From NCBI RefSeq assembly GCF_042477335.2, contig NC_091249.1, positions 50,514,001-50,578,000 on the forward strand: DNA of 64,000 nt. The letters are read 5' to 3'. Of the stretch, positions 23,202 to 34,790 are shown one piece after another. A program made the position numbers and the translations under genes. The number at the start of each line of letters is the position of its first letter. Position 1 is the stretch's first letter. The notes beneath the pieces were generated by a model, which saw only the letters and a list, made by a program, of their open reading frames with translations, did not search any database and was not told the origin of the DNA. The DNA comes from Ovis canadensis (taxonomy: Eukaryota; Chordata; Mammalia; Artiodactyla; Bovidae).

Positions 23202-23935
23202 CTTTTTTTTTTTTTTTTTAAGAGCAGCAGTACTTTTATTGGACAGAACTTTATAATTTACAAAAATGACTTCCATTCTCATGGCACTTTTTAAAAGAGG
23301 ATTTAATAAAATTAAAATACTGAACAGCTCTTTCTATGGAAAAAAGAATGCGATAACGGCTGCCATTTTGAAAGGACAACATTCTCTTAAGGGGTCTGGC
23401 TGCAATCGCCATCCTTCTTCCTCAGCAGCATCTTCTGGAACAACAAACAAGACACTGTGTGGTCCTAATCTTCAGCTGAAGATTTCAGAGCCCCCGTAGA
23501 CCTTCATCTGCAGCAACCAGCTCAGTTAATCCCATTTAGACGTTTTCCTCCTCATGTAACTGTGTCCCTCACTATCAATAGCTTCATAGAGGTCCTTCTC
23601 ATTCTCCCGCGTCGCATGTAGGTAACCGATATAAGCCACGCAAAGCGAAAGGGTTTTTAATCCGAAAGCCATTACAGGTTTGTTAGGTTTAATGAAGAGC
23701 GCTGGATTCACAGCTCGAAATAAGGTTGTGCTGCGGACCCCTCTGAGCCCTACGTTTCCCAGGTCTTTCTCCTTGGGCGGCTCCTTTTTAAAGGCTGGAG
23801 GCTCAGGCGCTGAAGACATCTTGACTAACGATGATTTAATACTTTGGTGAAAAACTTAGTCCTTAGATATTCATTTTGAAATAAGCGTCGTCGCGGGGTC
23901 TCCTCGTCTGCCCGCCCGCCGCACTCCGTCTCCGG
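23202..23935 (-). mobile_element. SMIM8: Processed retrocopy of SMIM8 mRNA
   Basis: A full-length-looking reverse-transcribed mRNA on the minus strand. It has a GC-rich 5' UTR (23,820-23,935), an intronless CDS (23,526-23,819), a 3' UTR with AATAAA (plus-strand TTTATT at 23,235-23,240), and a poly-A tail (plus-strand T-run 23,203-23,219). The 10-bp direct repeat AATGCAAATT lies at 23,192-23,201 and 23,936-23,945. These are the hallmarks of L1-mediated retroposition. The host site is a MER5A element. Confidence 0.92.
23526..23819 (-). CDS. SMIM8: SMIM8-like small membrane protein, intact retrogene ORF
   Basis: A 97-codon frame of the length I recall for SMIM8 (small integral membrane protein 8, formerly C6orf162). 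It starts [19 protein letters not shown] and has [19 protein letters not shown] before one hydrophobic helix (about residues 49-66, [20 protein letters not shown]). It ends [16 protein letters not shown]. No stop or frameshift. The function of SMIM8 is not known to me beyond a single-pass membrane protein. Compared with the human protein as I remember it there are several substitutions, including a Lys inside the helix. Whether it is expressed cannot be read from sequence; no own promoter is evident apart from the retrocopied GC-rich 5' UTR. Confidence 0.8.
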   Translation of the reverse strand: MSSAPEPPAFKKEPPKEKDLGNVGLRGVRSTTLFRAVNPALFIKPNKPVMAFGLKTLSLCVAYIGYLHATRENEKDLYEAIDSEGHSYMRRKTSKWD

Positions 23936-24063
23936 AATGCAAATTATTGAGCTCTACCCCAGACCTAACAAATGAGAAACTCTGGGGGTGAGGCAGAAAA
24001 ATCTAACATGTTACCAGTCTCCCAGGTGATTCTGATGTACACTGAAGGACGAGAACCACTGAG

Positions 24064-24982
24064 TTAAACAGGACTCATAAAAACAAATCCAAAGTAAGCT
24101 GAGTACAAGTTTCTATAAAGCTCCAACAATGAATCAGAATTGAAAAAAAAAAATCACACCATGTATCTACTCAGTTGGGTATTAACACAATCAGTCAACA
24201 CACAACAACATGCTTCCACCGAATAATTTAAGTTTCCTCCTTTTGGAAAAAAAACAATTCTGAAATAGTGATCCTGAAATGAAAAACAATGTAAATCAAT
24301 GACCTTTAGGATATTCAAGTCCTAATGTTTCCATGTTACAAGTAAAATACAAATTTTTAATAAAAATGTTGCCAAGTATTACCAAATTTCATTTAAAAAA
24401 TATTAAAATAATAATGATAATAAATGAGACTATGGGTATACAGTGTCAGATCAATCCAAATAGCAAGTCTGATTTAAAACTGGTGATATGTGAGATTCTA
24501 AGGGTAACTAGCTATTAGAAATGTCTGAATCTATGTTCTTCTATGTCAGGACAAGCTCCCAGCTACAGAACTCTGAAAATCCTAGAACTCCATCTCCTAA
24601 GGTACCAGCAAAGAGGAAAGAGATATTTAATCTGAGAGCAGGGTATTGATGGAGGTGCTGGTACTGAGATCCATCCATGGGCTTACCAGGGGGAGGAATT
24701 TCAGACATCACAACAGGAAGGTTAGAGAAGACTGGCGCCTTCTGTGTGGGTCTATGGCTTTGGAGAACACAAGCCTTAAGTATGTTTTTTTTTGTGGTTT
24801 TTTTTTTTGCTTTCATGTCATTCTTTTATTAAATATGTTTAGATTCATTGTTTCTATAAATTTGGAAAACAATCCACAAATGGTAAAGTTGGGGAGAAAA
24901 GCATTAAATGATATGCATCCCACTGAGTTGTCTTAATTTTCTTTGAAATGTTATTTTTACTATTTTCTTACATTATAGCTAA
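24064..24982. other. Intergenic, no gene seen
   Basis: AT-rich. A 91-codon minus-strand frame at 24,541-24,816 has no recognised family and begins in an A-rich run, so it is not called. Confidence 0.35.
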
Positions 24983-25190
24983 CAATGCCCAGGTGGTGTA
25001 GTGGTAAAAGAAACTGCCTGCCAAGGCAGGAGACATAAGAAATGGGGGTTTGATCCTGGGTTGGGAAGATCCCCTGGAGAAGGAAATGGCAACCCATTCC
25101 AGTATTCTTGCCTGGAAAATCCCATGGATGTGGAGCCTGGTGGGCTACAATCTATAGAGATGCAAAGAGTTGGACACAACTGAGTGACTT
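24983..25190 (+). mobile_element. Bov-tA SINE
   Basis: The tRNA-like head CCAGGTGGTGTAGTGGTAAA is followed by GAAGATCCCCTGGAGAAGGA and the tail GATGCAAAGAGTTGGACACA. Confidence 0.88.
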
Positions 25191-25532
25191 AGGATGCATC
25201 CATGGTAAATTTGAGTTACCTTGTTCTTGTTAGGTCATGGTTGCAAATATCCTTTTATGGTATTAATGTTACGAGGCATGAAGTACCATGAGACATCCCA
25301 GTAAATATCTGGGTTTTCCTGTAACTCTACCTACTCTAAAGCAAATTAGTATCAGCACAAATATTTTCTCACAATAAATAATGAGATTGTATTTTCTAAT
25401 GATAATTAGAGTGAATAACTATCACATCTACTGCTATGAGTACTCAAATTATGACCAGAATGTAGAGGTAGTTATAAGATTAGAAGTAACCATATCCTGC
25501 TAGCAGCATTCATTCTTGAAAACCATAATCTC
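25191..25532. other. Spacer, no gene seen
   Basis: AT-rich unique-looking sequence. Confidence 0.4.
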
Positions 25533-26335
25533 TAGTTCAGTTCAGTTGCTCAGTCATGTCTGAATCTTTGCTACCCCACGGACTGCAACAACCTAGTCTT
25601 CCCTGTCCATCACCAACTCCTGGAGCTTGTCAAAGTCATACACATCAAGTCAGTGATGCCATCCAACCATCTCATCCTCTGTTGTCCCCTTCTCCTCCTG
25701 CCTTCAATCTTTCCCAGCGTCAGGGTGTTTTCAAACGAGTCAGTTTGCCAAAGTATTGAAGTTTCAGCTTCAGCATCAGTTCTTCCAGCGAATATTCAGG
25801 ACTGATTTCCTTTAGGATTGACTGGTTTGACCTCACTGAAGTTCAAAGGACTCTCAAGGGTCTTTTCCAACAACACAGTTCAAAAGCAACAATTCTTTGG
25901 TGCTCAGCTTTCTTTATAGTCCAACTGTCACATCCATACATGTGGATGGATTTCTAGCTTTGACTAGACGGACCTTTGTTGGCAAATAATGTCTCTGCTT
26001 TTTAATACGCTGTCTGGGTTAGTCATAACTTTTCTTTCGAGGAGCAAGCATCTTTTCATTTCATGGCTGCAGTCACCATCTGCAGTGATTTTAGAGGCCA
26101 GAAATTAAGGTCTGCCACCATTTCCCTTGTTTCTCCATCTATTTGCCATGAATTAATGGGACTGAATACCATGATCTTGGTTTTCTGAATGTTGAGATTT
26201 AAGCCAACTTTTTCACTCTGCACTTTCACTTTTATCGAGAGGCTCTTTAGTTCTTTGCTTTCTGCCATAAGGGTAGTGTCATCTGTGTATCTGAAGGTAT
26301 TGATATTTCTCCGAGTAATCTTGATCCCGGCAATC
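25533..26335 (-). mobile_element. BovB LINE, 0.8 kb, decayed
   Basis: The plus strand begins GTTCAGTTCAGTTGCTCAGT and ends near CTCCGAGTAATCTTGATCCC. The minus-strand frame 26,268-26,056 shows KVGLNLNIQKTKIMVFSP followed by SLQMVTAAMK, the same post-active-site segment as in the other BovB copies. Several indels. Confidence 0.88.
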
Positions 26336-26624
26336 TCTAGCCCACTAGCAACTACAGTAACAAGGTTGGAAGCACAAATTTCACATGTTACTCAGAGGAG
26401 TGATGGTGCGAACAGCTACTACTTCAGACTTTACTCCCCTAGCTCATTTTTTAAAACCTATTGTCGTCTCAGAACTATGTGATGGCCAACAGTTAAAAGT
26501 TTATAACTCATCTTGAAGATAGTCGTCAAACCTTTCAAGTTAAGCATGTTTTTAAAAGCGTTTTCTCTCAGCCCTAAAATTCACCCAGGAGAAAGAGGCT
26601 GGCTTAAATGCAAAACAGAAAAAA
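26336..26624. other. Spacer, no gene seen
   Basis: Between a BovB copy and the ARL14EP-like fragment. Nothing recognisable. Confidence 0.4.
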
Positions 26625-26841
<217 letters not shown>

Positions 26842-26872
26842 TCAAAGAAAAACAACAGCGCTAACAGGACAG

Positions 26873-27090
26873 TGGGCTTCCCTTTGTAGCTCAGTTGATA
26901 AAGAATGTTTGCAAAGGAGACTCAGGTTTGATTTCCGGGTCAGGAAAATCCCCTGGAGAAGGAAATGGCAACCCACTCCAGTACTCTTGCCTGGAGAATC
27001 CCATGGACAGAGGAGCCTGGCGGGCTACAGTCCACGGGGTGGCAAGAGTCAGACACGACTTAGCAACTAAACCACCTACCACCACTACCA
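26873..27090 (+). mobile_element. Bov-tA SINE
   Basis: The head GGGCTTCCCTTTGTAGCTCA is followed by CCACTCCAGTACTCTTGCCT and the end GAGTCAGACACGACTTAGCA. Short AACAGG direct repeats lie on both sides. Confidence 0.9.
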
Positions 27091-27460
27091 ACAGGCCGGT
27101 GTATTCAGAATGGATTTTTGTTTGGCAGTCTTCCTGAATAAACTCCCTTTACTCTGAAGCAGCACCCTAAAAATGACCCAGCAATACTTCAGAACATTAT
27201 AAGGCAATGTGTCCTGGGAAATTCAGTCAACATGTACCCTTACCGGGGCAGTCAGGCTTGTCACGGAGAGTAAGGCTCCATTCTTCCAGCATGCTGGGTA
27301 ATGTAATATCCAACCTAAGCCAGTTTTGAGGAACAGTTGATTGAAAGCAATTAAAAACTTCCTTCTACAAAAATTTTACTTAAAAATGTAACCATTTTTA
27401 ATGGAATTTTTCCTAATACATTACATCCCCCCCCTTTTTTTTTCTTAAAAAAAAGCACTG
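27091..27460. other. Spacer, no gene seen
   Basis: No supported feature. A C/T homopolymer tract lies near 27,427-27,443. Confidence 0.4.
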
Positions 27461-27640
27461 GTGGTTAAGTCGCCAAGTCTTGTCTGACTCTTTTCGACCT
27501 CATGAACTGTAGCCTGCAAGGCTCCTCTGTTCATGGGATTCTCCAAGCAAGATTACTGGAGTGGGTTGCCATTTCCTTCTCCATATACCTAAAATTGGGC
27601 TTCTCTGGTGGCTCGATGGTAAAGAATCTGTTTGCCATAA
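27461..27640. mobile_element. Bov-tA fragments in opposite orientation
   Basis: 27,461-27,583 is a minus-strand Bov-tA body (plus strand AAGTCGCCAAGTCTTGTCTG, ACTGGAGTGGGTTGCCATTT). 27,597-27,640 is a plus-strand Bov-tA head (GGCTTCTCTGGTGGCTCGAT). Two truncated pieces or one rearranged copy. Confidence 0.8.
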
Positions 27641-28998
27641 TTACTGAAGCTAGACAAGGCTGTGAAATTATGACTTTCTGCACCCTTGGTCCCTAAGCAG
27701 GCATAACACCTCCTTCCTTTCCTGTTACGTAATGCTGTTCCATGAGGCCCAAGAAGGGTACTTTCAGAGCTGTTTGATCTCAAGGGCATTTTTCTCAGTT
27801 CTGGGGTGGATTTCTTGTGGCAACAGATGTTCCCCTCCACTGCCTTTTCTGCTCTTTTTCCTGACTCCAGTTGTGGTTCTCAGCCAAGCCTATTTTTTAA
27901 TTCTGACATGGCCACTTCATTTCCCCAAGGGTGGCAGCATTGTTGGGAAGCTGGTCTTCAAGGTCTGACTACTGGTTCTTATCTGGGGGCAGAGAGCAGT
28001 CGAGGGTCTCTCTGTGTGGCTCATCAGGGAATCTGGTTGCCTTTTTATGTATGTTTACAACATACACTTAGCAAGAAACTAACTTTCTAAATACTGTCGA
28101 CTCAGAACTTTCTTTTGCACCTCCTTGGGCATTTCATACTGTAATAAACTCGGAGCCCCAGAAATTGAAATTAACCAGAATCTGTCTTATACCCAGCCAG
28201 GATGCCCCCCAATCGTCCTGCATTTCTACTTCACAGAAGGGCAGAGGGTGGGACCAGACTCTGCCCACTTGCCTCCCTCTGGACATCTGCCCTCTCTGGG
28301 CAGTCCAAGCGCTCAGATAGGTCCAACCCTAGATAGACTTGCCAGCATTTTCACCGCCCATCAGCAGACTGAAACTTGGTCTGGATGGCAGCAAGTGGGG
28401 CAGTCGCATTTCTAGGGTCTCTAGCCTGGAAACTCTTTATGGAAACCTGCCCCCTATAACATCATGGATGAGGCATGCCGCCTAGCAGTGCCCAGGAACT
28501 GTCCATTTTCATTGCCCATTCAGCAGCGGAGGAAACTAACACTCTCGAAGGGACTTTGGAAAAGATAGCTCAGCCAGGAAGTGGCAGAGTTGAAATTCAA
28601 GCCCAGGGCTGAATGCCCAGCTGATAGTTGGGAGGCTGGCTGTCCTTAACCTCAGCATCTTCAGTCTGAGGTCGCTTGTGCAAGACAGTTGAAGGCACTG
28701 TCCCAAGGAAGAAGCAATAAGAAATAACATTGCCCTCTAGTGGTAAGTGGGGAAAGATTTCACGGAAGAAATTAAGGACGTTTGGTCAACTGTCAGACTG
28801 TGCTTCGAAACCACCTTCAGCGACCTGATATCATAGATAATGCAGCTAAGGTGAAGAGAACAGAAGGAACCCAGGAACTGTCACACAGCTAGTCCTGGGC
28901 AGTTGGATAGATAGAAATGTGTTCTTGTGTCTTACTTTGTGTCAGCTGCTATGCATGGTACTCTGGATACACTGGGGAGAAAGATACAGTCCCTGGCT
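27641..28998. other. Intergenic with MIR-like traces
   Basis: No supported gene. Weak MIR-like segments lie at about 28,510-28,620 and 28,800-28,985. Confidence 0.4.
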
Positions 28999-29345
28999 GT
29001 TATAGGCTGAATTGTGTCCACCCAAAATTCATCTGATGAAGGCCCAAACCCCAGTGCCTCAGAACTAACAGTATTTATAGGTAAGGTCTGTAAAGGGATG
29101 ATTAGGTTTAAATAAGGCTGGTGTCCTTTTAAGAGGCCCCAGGGTTACAAAAGCACAGGGGAAAGGCCATGTGAGGTCACAGTGAAAATGGGGCAGTCTG
29201 CAAGCCAAGGAGAGAGGCTGCAAAAGAAATCACACCTGCCAGCATCTTGAGCTTGTACTTCTAGTCTCCAGAACTGTGAGAAAAGCAATTTCTGTTGTTG
29301 AAGCCACCTAGTCTGTGATACTTTATTAGGGCAGCCCTACCAAAC
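28999..29345 (+). mobile_element. MLT1A-type LTR (ERVL-MaLR)
   Basis: Typical MaLR LTR: GGCTGAATTGTGTCCACCCA, AAATTCATCTGATGAAGGCC, GGCCATGTGAGGTCACAGTG, TCTCCAGAACTGTGAGAAA, GTTGAAGCCACCTAGTCTGT and a GGCAGCCCTACCAAACTAAT end. Confidence 0.8.
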
Positions 29346-29348
29346 TAA

Positions 29349-29680
29349 TGGGCTTCCCTGGTAGCTCAGCTGGTAAAGAAGCCACCTGCAATGCAAGAGA
29401 CCTCGATTCAATTCCTGGGTCAGGAAGATCCCCTGGAGAAGGAATAGGTTACCCACTCCAGTATTCTTGGGCTTCCCTGGTGGCTCAGACAGTAAAGAAT
29501 CTGCCTGCAGTGCGAAAGACCTTCATTCAATCCCTGGGTTGGGAAGATCCCCTGGAGGAGGTCATGGTAACCCACTCCAGTATCCTTGCCTGAAGAATCC
29601 TGTGGACAGAAAAGCCTGGTGGGCTGCAGTCCATATGGTCGCAAAGAATCGGACATGACTGAGCACACAGCACATCGTCA
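29349..29680 (+). mobile_element. Tandem Bov-tA SINE (monomer plus full unit)
   Basis: Two heads, GGGCTTCCCTGGTAGCTCAG at 29,349 and GGGCTTCCCTGGTGGCTCAG at 29,469, are followed by one full tail (GTCGCAAAGAATCGGACATG). The arrangement is the same as in the dimer at 2.7 kb. Confidence 0.9.
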
Positions 29681-30136
29681 ATATGAGGAAAGAAACAATG
29701 AATGAAGGATTATAAATAATTAAGAGTCAAACATCATGAAGCAATAGCAACAGGGGGTCTGACTTTGAAACACCAGGGGAGGGTGCCCAGAGGAATATGA
29801 GCTACAGAGGTGAGGAAGTGAGTGGAAGAGGGTGCTACACGTGGGGAACCAAAGCAAAGGCAAAGACTTCTGAAAGCAGGAGAAAGCTCGTGTCTGAGCA
29901 ACCCAGAGGAGGTAGAACTGGAGGGTGGAAAACAATTAGCAGAGCCCTTGAGGTTGGCAGAGTCCCCACCAGCTCAAGATTTATAGATCGAGGCATGGAT
30001 TTGGTCTTTACCCTGAGAGCAATGGGGGTGAGGGGCCATCTGGAAGTGGATATAGTGTAAGCAACTCTGTAGTCAGCTTGAGTGGGGAGGTAAGGTAGAG
30101 TTAGAAAGGTTAGTTGCAGTGGGCCCTGGCGTGCCT
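29681..30136. other. Possible old DNA-transposon remnant
   Basis: The stretch 29,780-30,060 has the flavour of an ancient interspersed repeat (GCATGGATTTGGTCTTTACC, GAGCAATGGGGGTGAGGGGC), but I cannot assign a family securely. No gene. Confidence 0.3.
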
Positions 30137-30372
30137 TTGTTGCTGCTGCTGCCAAGTTGCTTCAGTCGTGTCCGACTCTGTGCGACTCCAGAGACGGCAG
30201 CCCACCAGGCTCACCCGTCCCTGGGATTCTCCAGGCAAGAACATTGGAGTGGGTTGCCATTTCCTTCTCCAACGCATGAAAGTGAAAAGTGAAAGTGAAG
30301 TTGCTCAGTTGTGTCCGACTCCTAGCAACCCCATGGACTGCAACCTACCAGGCTCCTGGGATTTGCCAGGCA
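30137..30372 (-). mobile_element. Bov-A2 SINE
   Basis: Two BovB-tail-derived units in reverse: a GCTGCTGCTGCC run, TTCAGTCGTGTCCGACTCTG, GCATGAAAGTGAAAAGTGAA and GTTGTGTCCGACTCCTAGCA. Confidence 0.88.
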
Positions 30373-30794
30373 TGACTTTGTTAGACCAGGTTTTATTAGG
30401 CTTGGTTGGGGTTTATCTTGTTGGCAGTTTGAACACATTTAAATGCATTTGGGAAGAAACAGCAAAGAGGAAAGTGTGAAAGATGGAGGCAAGTAAGGAG
30501 TTGAGACCCAGGAAGGGGCACCTGGCATTTGATCCATTACCTAGAGCCTGCAGGCTTTTCAGGGACCCACAAAAAAAAAAGTCTTTGAGCACCAAAAGTT
30601 AAAGGATTGGCTCAAAAAAAAAATGTTTTTAACTGCAGAATCAAAATATGTTTAATTAAATGTATGTACAACAGAGAATTATGTCAATTTCCTTTTGATA
30701 GTATTTAATTTCCATAAAGATGGCATTGTATTTAGAAACAATTCAGGAGTTAGATTTTTCTCATCTTGAAAAATACTCCCAAAGACCATCTTTG
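30373..30794. other. Spacer, no gene seen
   Basis: Contains two short A-runs (30,570-30,580 and 30,616-30,625). Nothing coding. Confidence 0.4.
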
Positions 30795-31000
30795 TTTAGT
30801 TGCTAAGTCGCGTCCAACTCTTTTGTGACCCCATAGATTGTAGCCCACCAGGCTCCTCTGTCCATGGGGATTCTCCAGGCAAGAATACTGGAGTGGGTTG
30901 CCATTCCCTTCTCCTGGGATCTTCCCTACCCAGGGATCAAATCCGTGTCTTCTGCATTGGCAGGCAGATGCTTTACCACCTGAGCCACCGAGGGAAGCCT
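30795..31000 (-). mobile_element. Bov-tA SINE
   Basis: Plus strand TTTAGTTGCTAAGTCGCGTC at the reversed tail and CACCTGAGCCACCGAGGGAA at the reversed head. A (CA)n run follows at 31,028-31,040. Confidence 0.9.
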
Positions 31001-31639
31001 GATGAGCATCTTAGTGCTCCAAAACATACACACACACACAGAGTCAATCTCAAATTAGACAAGTTATTTGTAGCTAAGTAATTTTTAAAGAAAAACTTTC
31101 TTAAATTACTCTAAAGGTTTACAGCAAACAGGTATGTATGTGTGTGTGTGTTATATGGGAAGTAAACACATTTGAATATATTTGGTACAGTCTGTAGTGG
31201 AATGTTCTAAAGAACCTACAAAGGCCAGGGGAGACCTAAAGACAGCCTGCAGTAGGCCAGAGCATGTGACATGTGAGGGGCTGGCCTGAGAGAGGAGGAA
31301 GTTCTCACGGGGGTTGGTGGAGGAGATCGGCAAGCCGCCCTCTGCTGGCTCTTTCGTTCTCTATGAGATAGGAGATGAGTTGTTTCTTCTTTCTGTGAGC
31401 CAAGAAAGGGAGGGGAGGTGAAGGGCAAAGAGGGAGGAACATCAAGATTTGAAACTGCCATTTCAGAGAGTGGAGGAGGGAAGTGACTGGAAAGCATGGA
31501 CCGCCCAGGTGAGCACCCAGGTCACCAGGAGTAAGTGGCTATGTCAGTCTGCCTCGTGGTGTGTCTTCAGGAGCACAGTCAGTCTGGAAGCTGGAACAGA
31601 AAGTACTTTGCTGGATTCACCGGGGCTTGGGGTTCAGTA
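31001..31639. other. Intergenic, microsatellites only
   Basis: (CA)n at about 31,028-31,040 and (TG)n at about 31,135-31,152. The rest has no recognised gene. Confidence 0.45.
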
Positions 31640-32242
31640 GTGATAGCTTACGGTGAACAGGGTCCGATTTGTGATCTCCGAAGAAGATTTAGCTTCGGGA
31701 CCAGGGACTTGGCTTGATCACTCAAGAGCTTTTGTATAGCACAGTTTTATTAGAGTAGGAAAGGGACAGAGAAAACTTCTGACATAGACATCAGAAAGGA
31801 GACGGAGTATGCCCCCCGTTGCGAGTGTTAGCAAGGGAGTTATATACTTTTAAATTAATTATTACAATAAATCAAAAGAATGTCTCAAGGTTGTAAAATT
31901 TCACCAGACCCACTCCCATAATATACTTTCTAAGATATCGGGATTAGTCAGAACGTTTTCAGGAAGGAGAAACTGTCCTCAAGCAGGATACATTGCTGTT
32001 GTATAATCCCTAGTACAGAGTTCAAACTGAGTTGTTTGCTGTGTAATCATCAGTTCCAGGCTTGAAGAAAAACATTTTTATGTGACTAAGACTAAGGAAT
32101 GTAGATAAAAAGAAAAAGAAAAAAGTTTGTCCTTTCCTGTCCTTGGGAATTCCAGACCCCTATCTCCTCCTTGAGAACCCCAGACCCCTCTCTCCTTGGG
32201 GACACCCAGACTTATCAATCTGCCTAGGAATTGACTCTCTCA
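31640..32242 (-). mobile_element. Probable solo LTR of a ruminant ERV
   Basis: On the minus strand the segment begins TGAGAGAGTCAATTC. It carries duplicated GGGGTCTGG motifs, an A-rich block, and a polyadenylation signal AATAAAAC (plus-strand TTTTATT at about 31,745-31,751) followed by a U5-like segment ending near a GAGATCACAAATC motif. The overall layout is that of a U3-R-U5 unit. No internal retroviral genes adjoin it, so it is probably solo. Exact ends are uncertain. Confidence 0.6.
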
Positions 32243-32754
32243 GTAGGATGGGCAGGATGAAGGGTCAAAGGTGGTGAGGAAGTGAACATCATTTGAGTGC
32301 CTACATCATGCACAAGAATAGACACTCTTACATACACTGCCTCATCCAGAAGCATCATTATATTGGTTACAACACATTTGGCTGCAATCAAGAGAAAAAC
32401 TCAACTAACAATGGCCGAAAGGTATTTGTTGTTTACTCACTGAACAGTCTAGGAAATTAGACCTAGAATTGGTTTGGAAGCTCCATGATATCCTCAGAGA
32501 TGGGTTTTCCTTCCCATTCATGCCTTCCCTCAGCAGGGATTTCATTTGCAGGCTTGGAGCTGATGTTTGCACTGTGGTTGCTCCAGCTGACAAAGCATAC
32601 CTGCCTCACATGACAGCCCTCGCTGTGGGAAGGGAAAAGGATACTTCCCAGAAAGCTAGCAATCTTCTACCTGCATCCTCTGGGCCAGAACTGAGCCAGC
32701 TGCTCATCCCCAACTCCTGATCAACAGGAATTGGAAGGCTCCAGTTTTAAGTCC
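32243..32754. other. Spacer with old repeat traces
   Basis: MIR-like at about 32,280-32,345, followed by sequence that may be an ancient transposon. No gene. Confidence 0.35.
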
Positions 32755-33030
32755 GGAGAAGGCAATGGCAACCCACTCCAGTACTCTTGCCTGGAAAATC
32801 CCATGGACGGAGGAGCCTAGTAGGCTGCAGTCCATGGGGTTGCTAGGAGTCAGTCACGACTGAGCGACTTCACTTTCACTTTTCACTTTCATACATTGGA
32901 GAAGGAAATGGCAACCCACTCCAGTGTTCTTGCCTGGAGAATCCTGGGGACAGGGGAGCCTGGTGAGCTGCCATCTATGGGGTCGCACAGAGTTGGACAC
33001 GACTGAAGCAACTTAGCAGCAGCAGCAGCA
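32755..33030 (+). mobile_element. Bov-A2 SINE
   Basis: Two tandem units: AAGGCAATGGCAACCCACTC and AAGGAAATGGCAACCCACTC, linked by CACTTTCACTTTTCACTTTC. The end is an AGCAGCAGCAGCAGCAG run. AGTTTTAA lies on both sides. Confidence 0.9.
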
Positions 33031-33237
33031 GTTTTAAATCATGACTCCTCTTGAGACTGGTCACATACCAAGAATAGAGTTGGGATTCTGTTAGCAAGAA
33101 AAACAGAGGAATGGCTGTTGGGTAGGCCACCAACATTGCCTGCCACAATCACTACCCTCATTTTGCAGTTGAAGACACAGGTTCAGGGAGGTTATGTGGC
33201 ATGATGAAGGCCATCAGAGGTCTAGAAATTGAGGTCT

Positions 33238-33378
33238 TTTTTTTTTTTTTGCTTTGTTTTCTACTTTTTGGCCACACCATGCACCATGTTGGATCTTAGT
33301 TCTCCAAGCAGGGATCAGACCCACACCCTCTGCAGTGGAAGAGCAGAGTCTTAACCTCTGGACCACCAGGGAAGCCCC
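33238..33378 (-). mobile_element. CHR-type SINE
   Basis: A plus-strand T-run is followed by TTTTTGGCCACACCATGCAC, GGATCTTAGTTCTCCAAGCA and CTGGACCACCAGGGAAGCCC. The flanks TCTAGAAATTGAG and TCCAGAAACTGAG look like a decayed target duplication. Confidence 0.82.
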
Positions 33379-34566
33379 ATGGGTCCAGAAACTGAGCTCA
33401 GATCTTTCTGATACCACTATGCTTTGCTCTGTTCAAGTCTTGCTGACTCCAAGACCAATTTTCCTTGCACAAACAATGGTCCCCAATCAGGATTTGAGGA
33501 CACTCGGGATCAGTATAGCCAGTAATGAGGTCAAAGTTAAGTAGAAGAGGGAACCTTCTGGGTATTTATTTCCAGTGTAAAAAATTAATAAACAGAAATC
33601 TCGAATAAATAGTCAGGAGACCAAACACAGGAGACTCTCGCACTCTGTTGATGTCGATAGCAGAGCCCAACGGGAAGAAGAAAGATTCCTCTTCCTTCCT
33701 GACAAAGGCTTATCCAATGAAAAGCCATGGACTCTGTGTTTACTATAGCCATCCCAGCTTCCTTTTCCCCTTTAGAAAGAGTTCTTCTTCCCTTGCAATG
33801 CAAGGACTTGTTCATGGCTTCCCACAGTAAATTCCCACAGGCCCCAGATTGCAATTCTCTGCTGATCCTGAATAAGCCCACTTTGGCTGGAGAAGTATCT
33901 GGCAGTCTATTTGCTTTAAATCAACATTTTGGTGGCCCATAGAGGGGCCAGAGATGACCCCTGCTGACTCTGAGACTGGTGAGCAAACAGGTGCAGCACC
34001 CACAATTGAGCCCATTGTCACTTACTGTCTTTCTCACCAACCCTGGACTTGAAAGGTATATCTTTCTCCTGGATCAAGCTGACAACCTCTTTGCCTTTGA
34101 CACTCTTCAGGCTTTGGGGTGGGGGATCTACTTAAAGCTTTCATCTTTGTGGTTAAGGTCTTGTTTCTGTATGTGAGTCCTTGCTTGACCCTTTGGTCTG
34201 ATTTTTCAGGTCAGAGTGTTTCAATTGAAGCTAGCTGAGAGGCAGTGGGCCCTTTCCTTTGGGAACAGAAGCTGCTTCACCGAAACTGCCAGTTCCACTG
34301 TCAGCATATTCTTTAGGAACAGAGGCACTTCTATGGAAACTCAAAATGTCTCTGGCCTGGCTTCTCTGGGACCAGGGTATTTCCTTAGAGTTGGATGATA
34401 TCATCTTGCAAGTTGTTTGACCTGAGTTGTTTGGGCTGTTTTGAAATTGTTGCCTTACAGAAAAACCTGTGAGTTATTCTCAGCTTTCAGTTACCTGAAT
34501 ATTTTGAGGGTATCCTCACTATAGGGACTCTGGATGATTTTATATTTAAAAACTGAATCATTCTTG

Positions 34567-34790
34567 GGATTTCCCTGGTGGTTCAGTGACTAAGACTCTG
34601 CACTCCCAATGCAGGGAGCCTAGGTTTGATCCCTGGTCGGGAAACTCATTCCCACATGCCACAACGAAGAGTCTGTATGCCACAACTGAAGATCATGCAT
34701 GCTGCAACTAAGACCTGGTGCAGCCAAGTAAATAATAAATCAATTAATTATGATATTTTTAAAGTAATAAAAATAAATAAAAACTGGATA
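34567..34790 (+). mobile_element. CHR SINE inside the ERV
   Basis: The head GGGATTTCCCTGGTGGTTCA, the body TGCCACAACTGAAGATCATG and an A/T tail. The flanks AAACTGAATCATTCTT and AAACTGGATAATTCTT are a slightly decayed target duplication. Confidence 0.85.

Larger units (their letters stand above)
23171..24063 (+). mobile_element. MER5A element split by a retrocopy
   Basis: The left part (23,171-23,201, CAGCATCAACCTCACCTGGG then CAATGCAAATT) and right part (23,936-24,063, AATGCAAATTATTGAGCTCT, GAAACTCTGGGGGTGAGGC, CCAGGTGATTCTGATG, GAGAACCACTGAG) join into one MER5A. The SMIM8 retrocopy lies between them, duplicating AATGCAAATT. Confidence 0.75.

Noticed and set aside
24541-24816. A 91-codon minus-strand frame
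   Set aside because: It begins inside an A-rich run and shows no recognisable domain. A retrocopy would need a tail on the other side, which is absent.
28125-28415. A 96-codon plus-strand open frame
   Set aside because: No family features, no splice context and no neighbouring exon. Probably chance.
29349-29680. Direct repeats suggestive of a CRISPR-like or satellite array
   Set aside because: They are two tandem SINE units, the usual dimeric Bov-tA structure.
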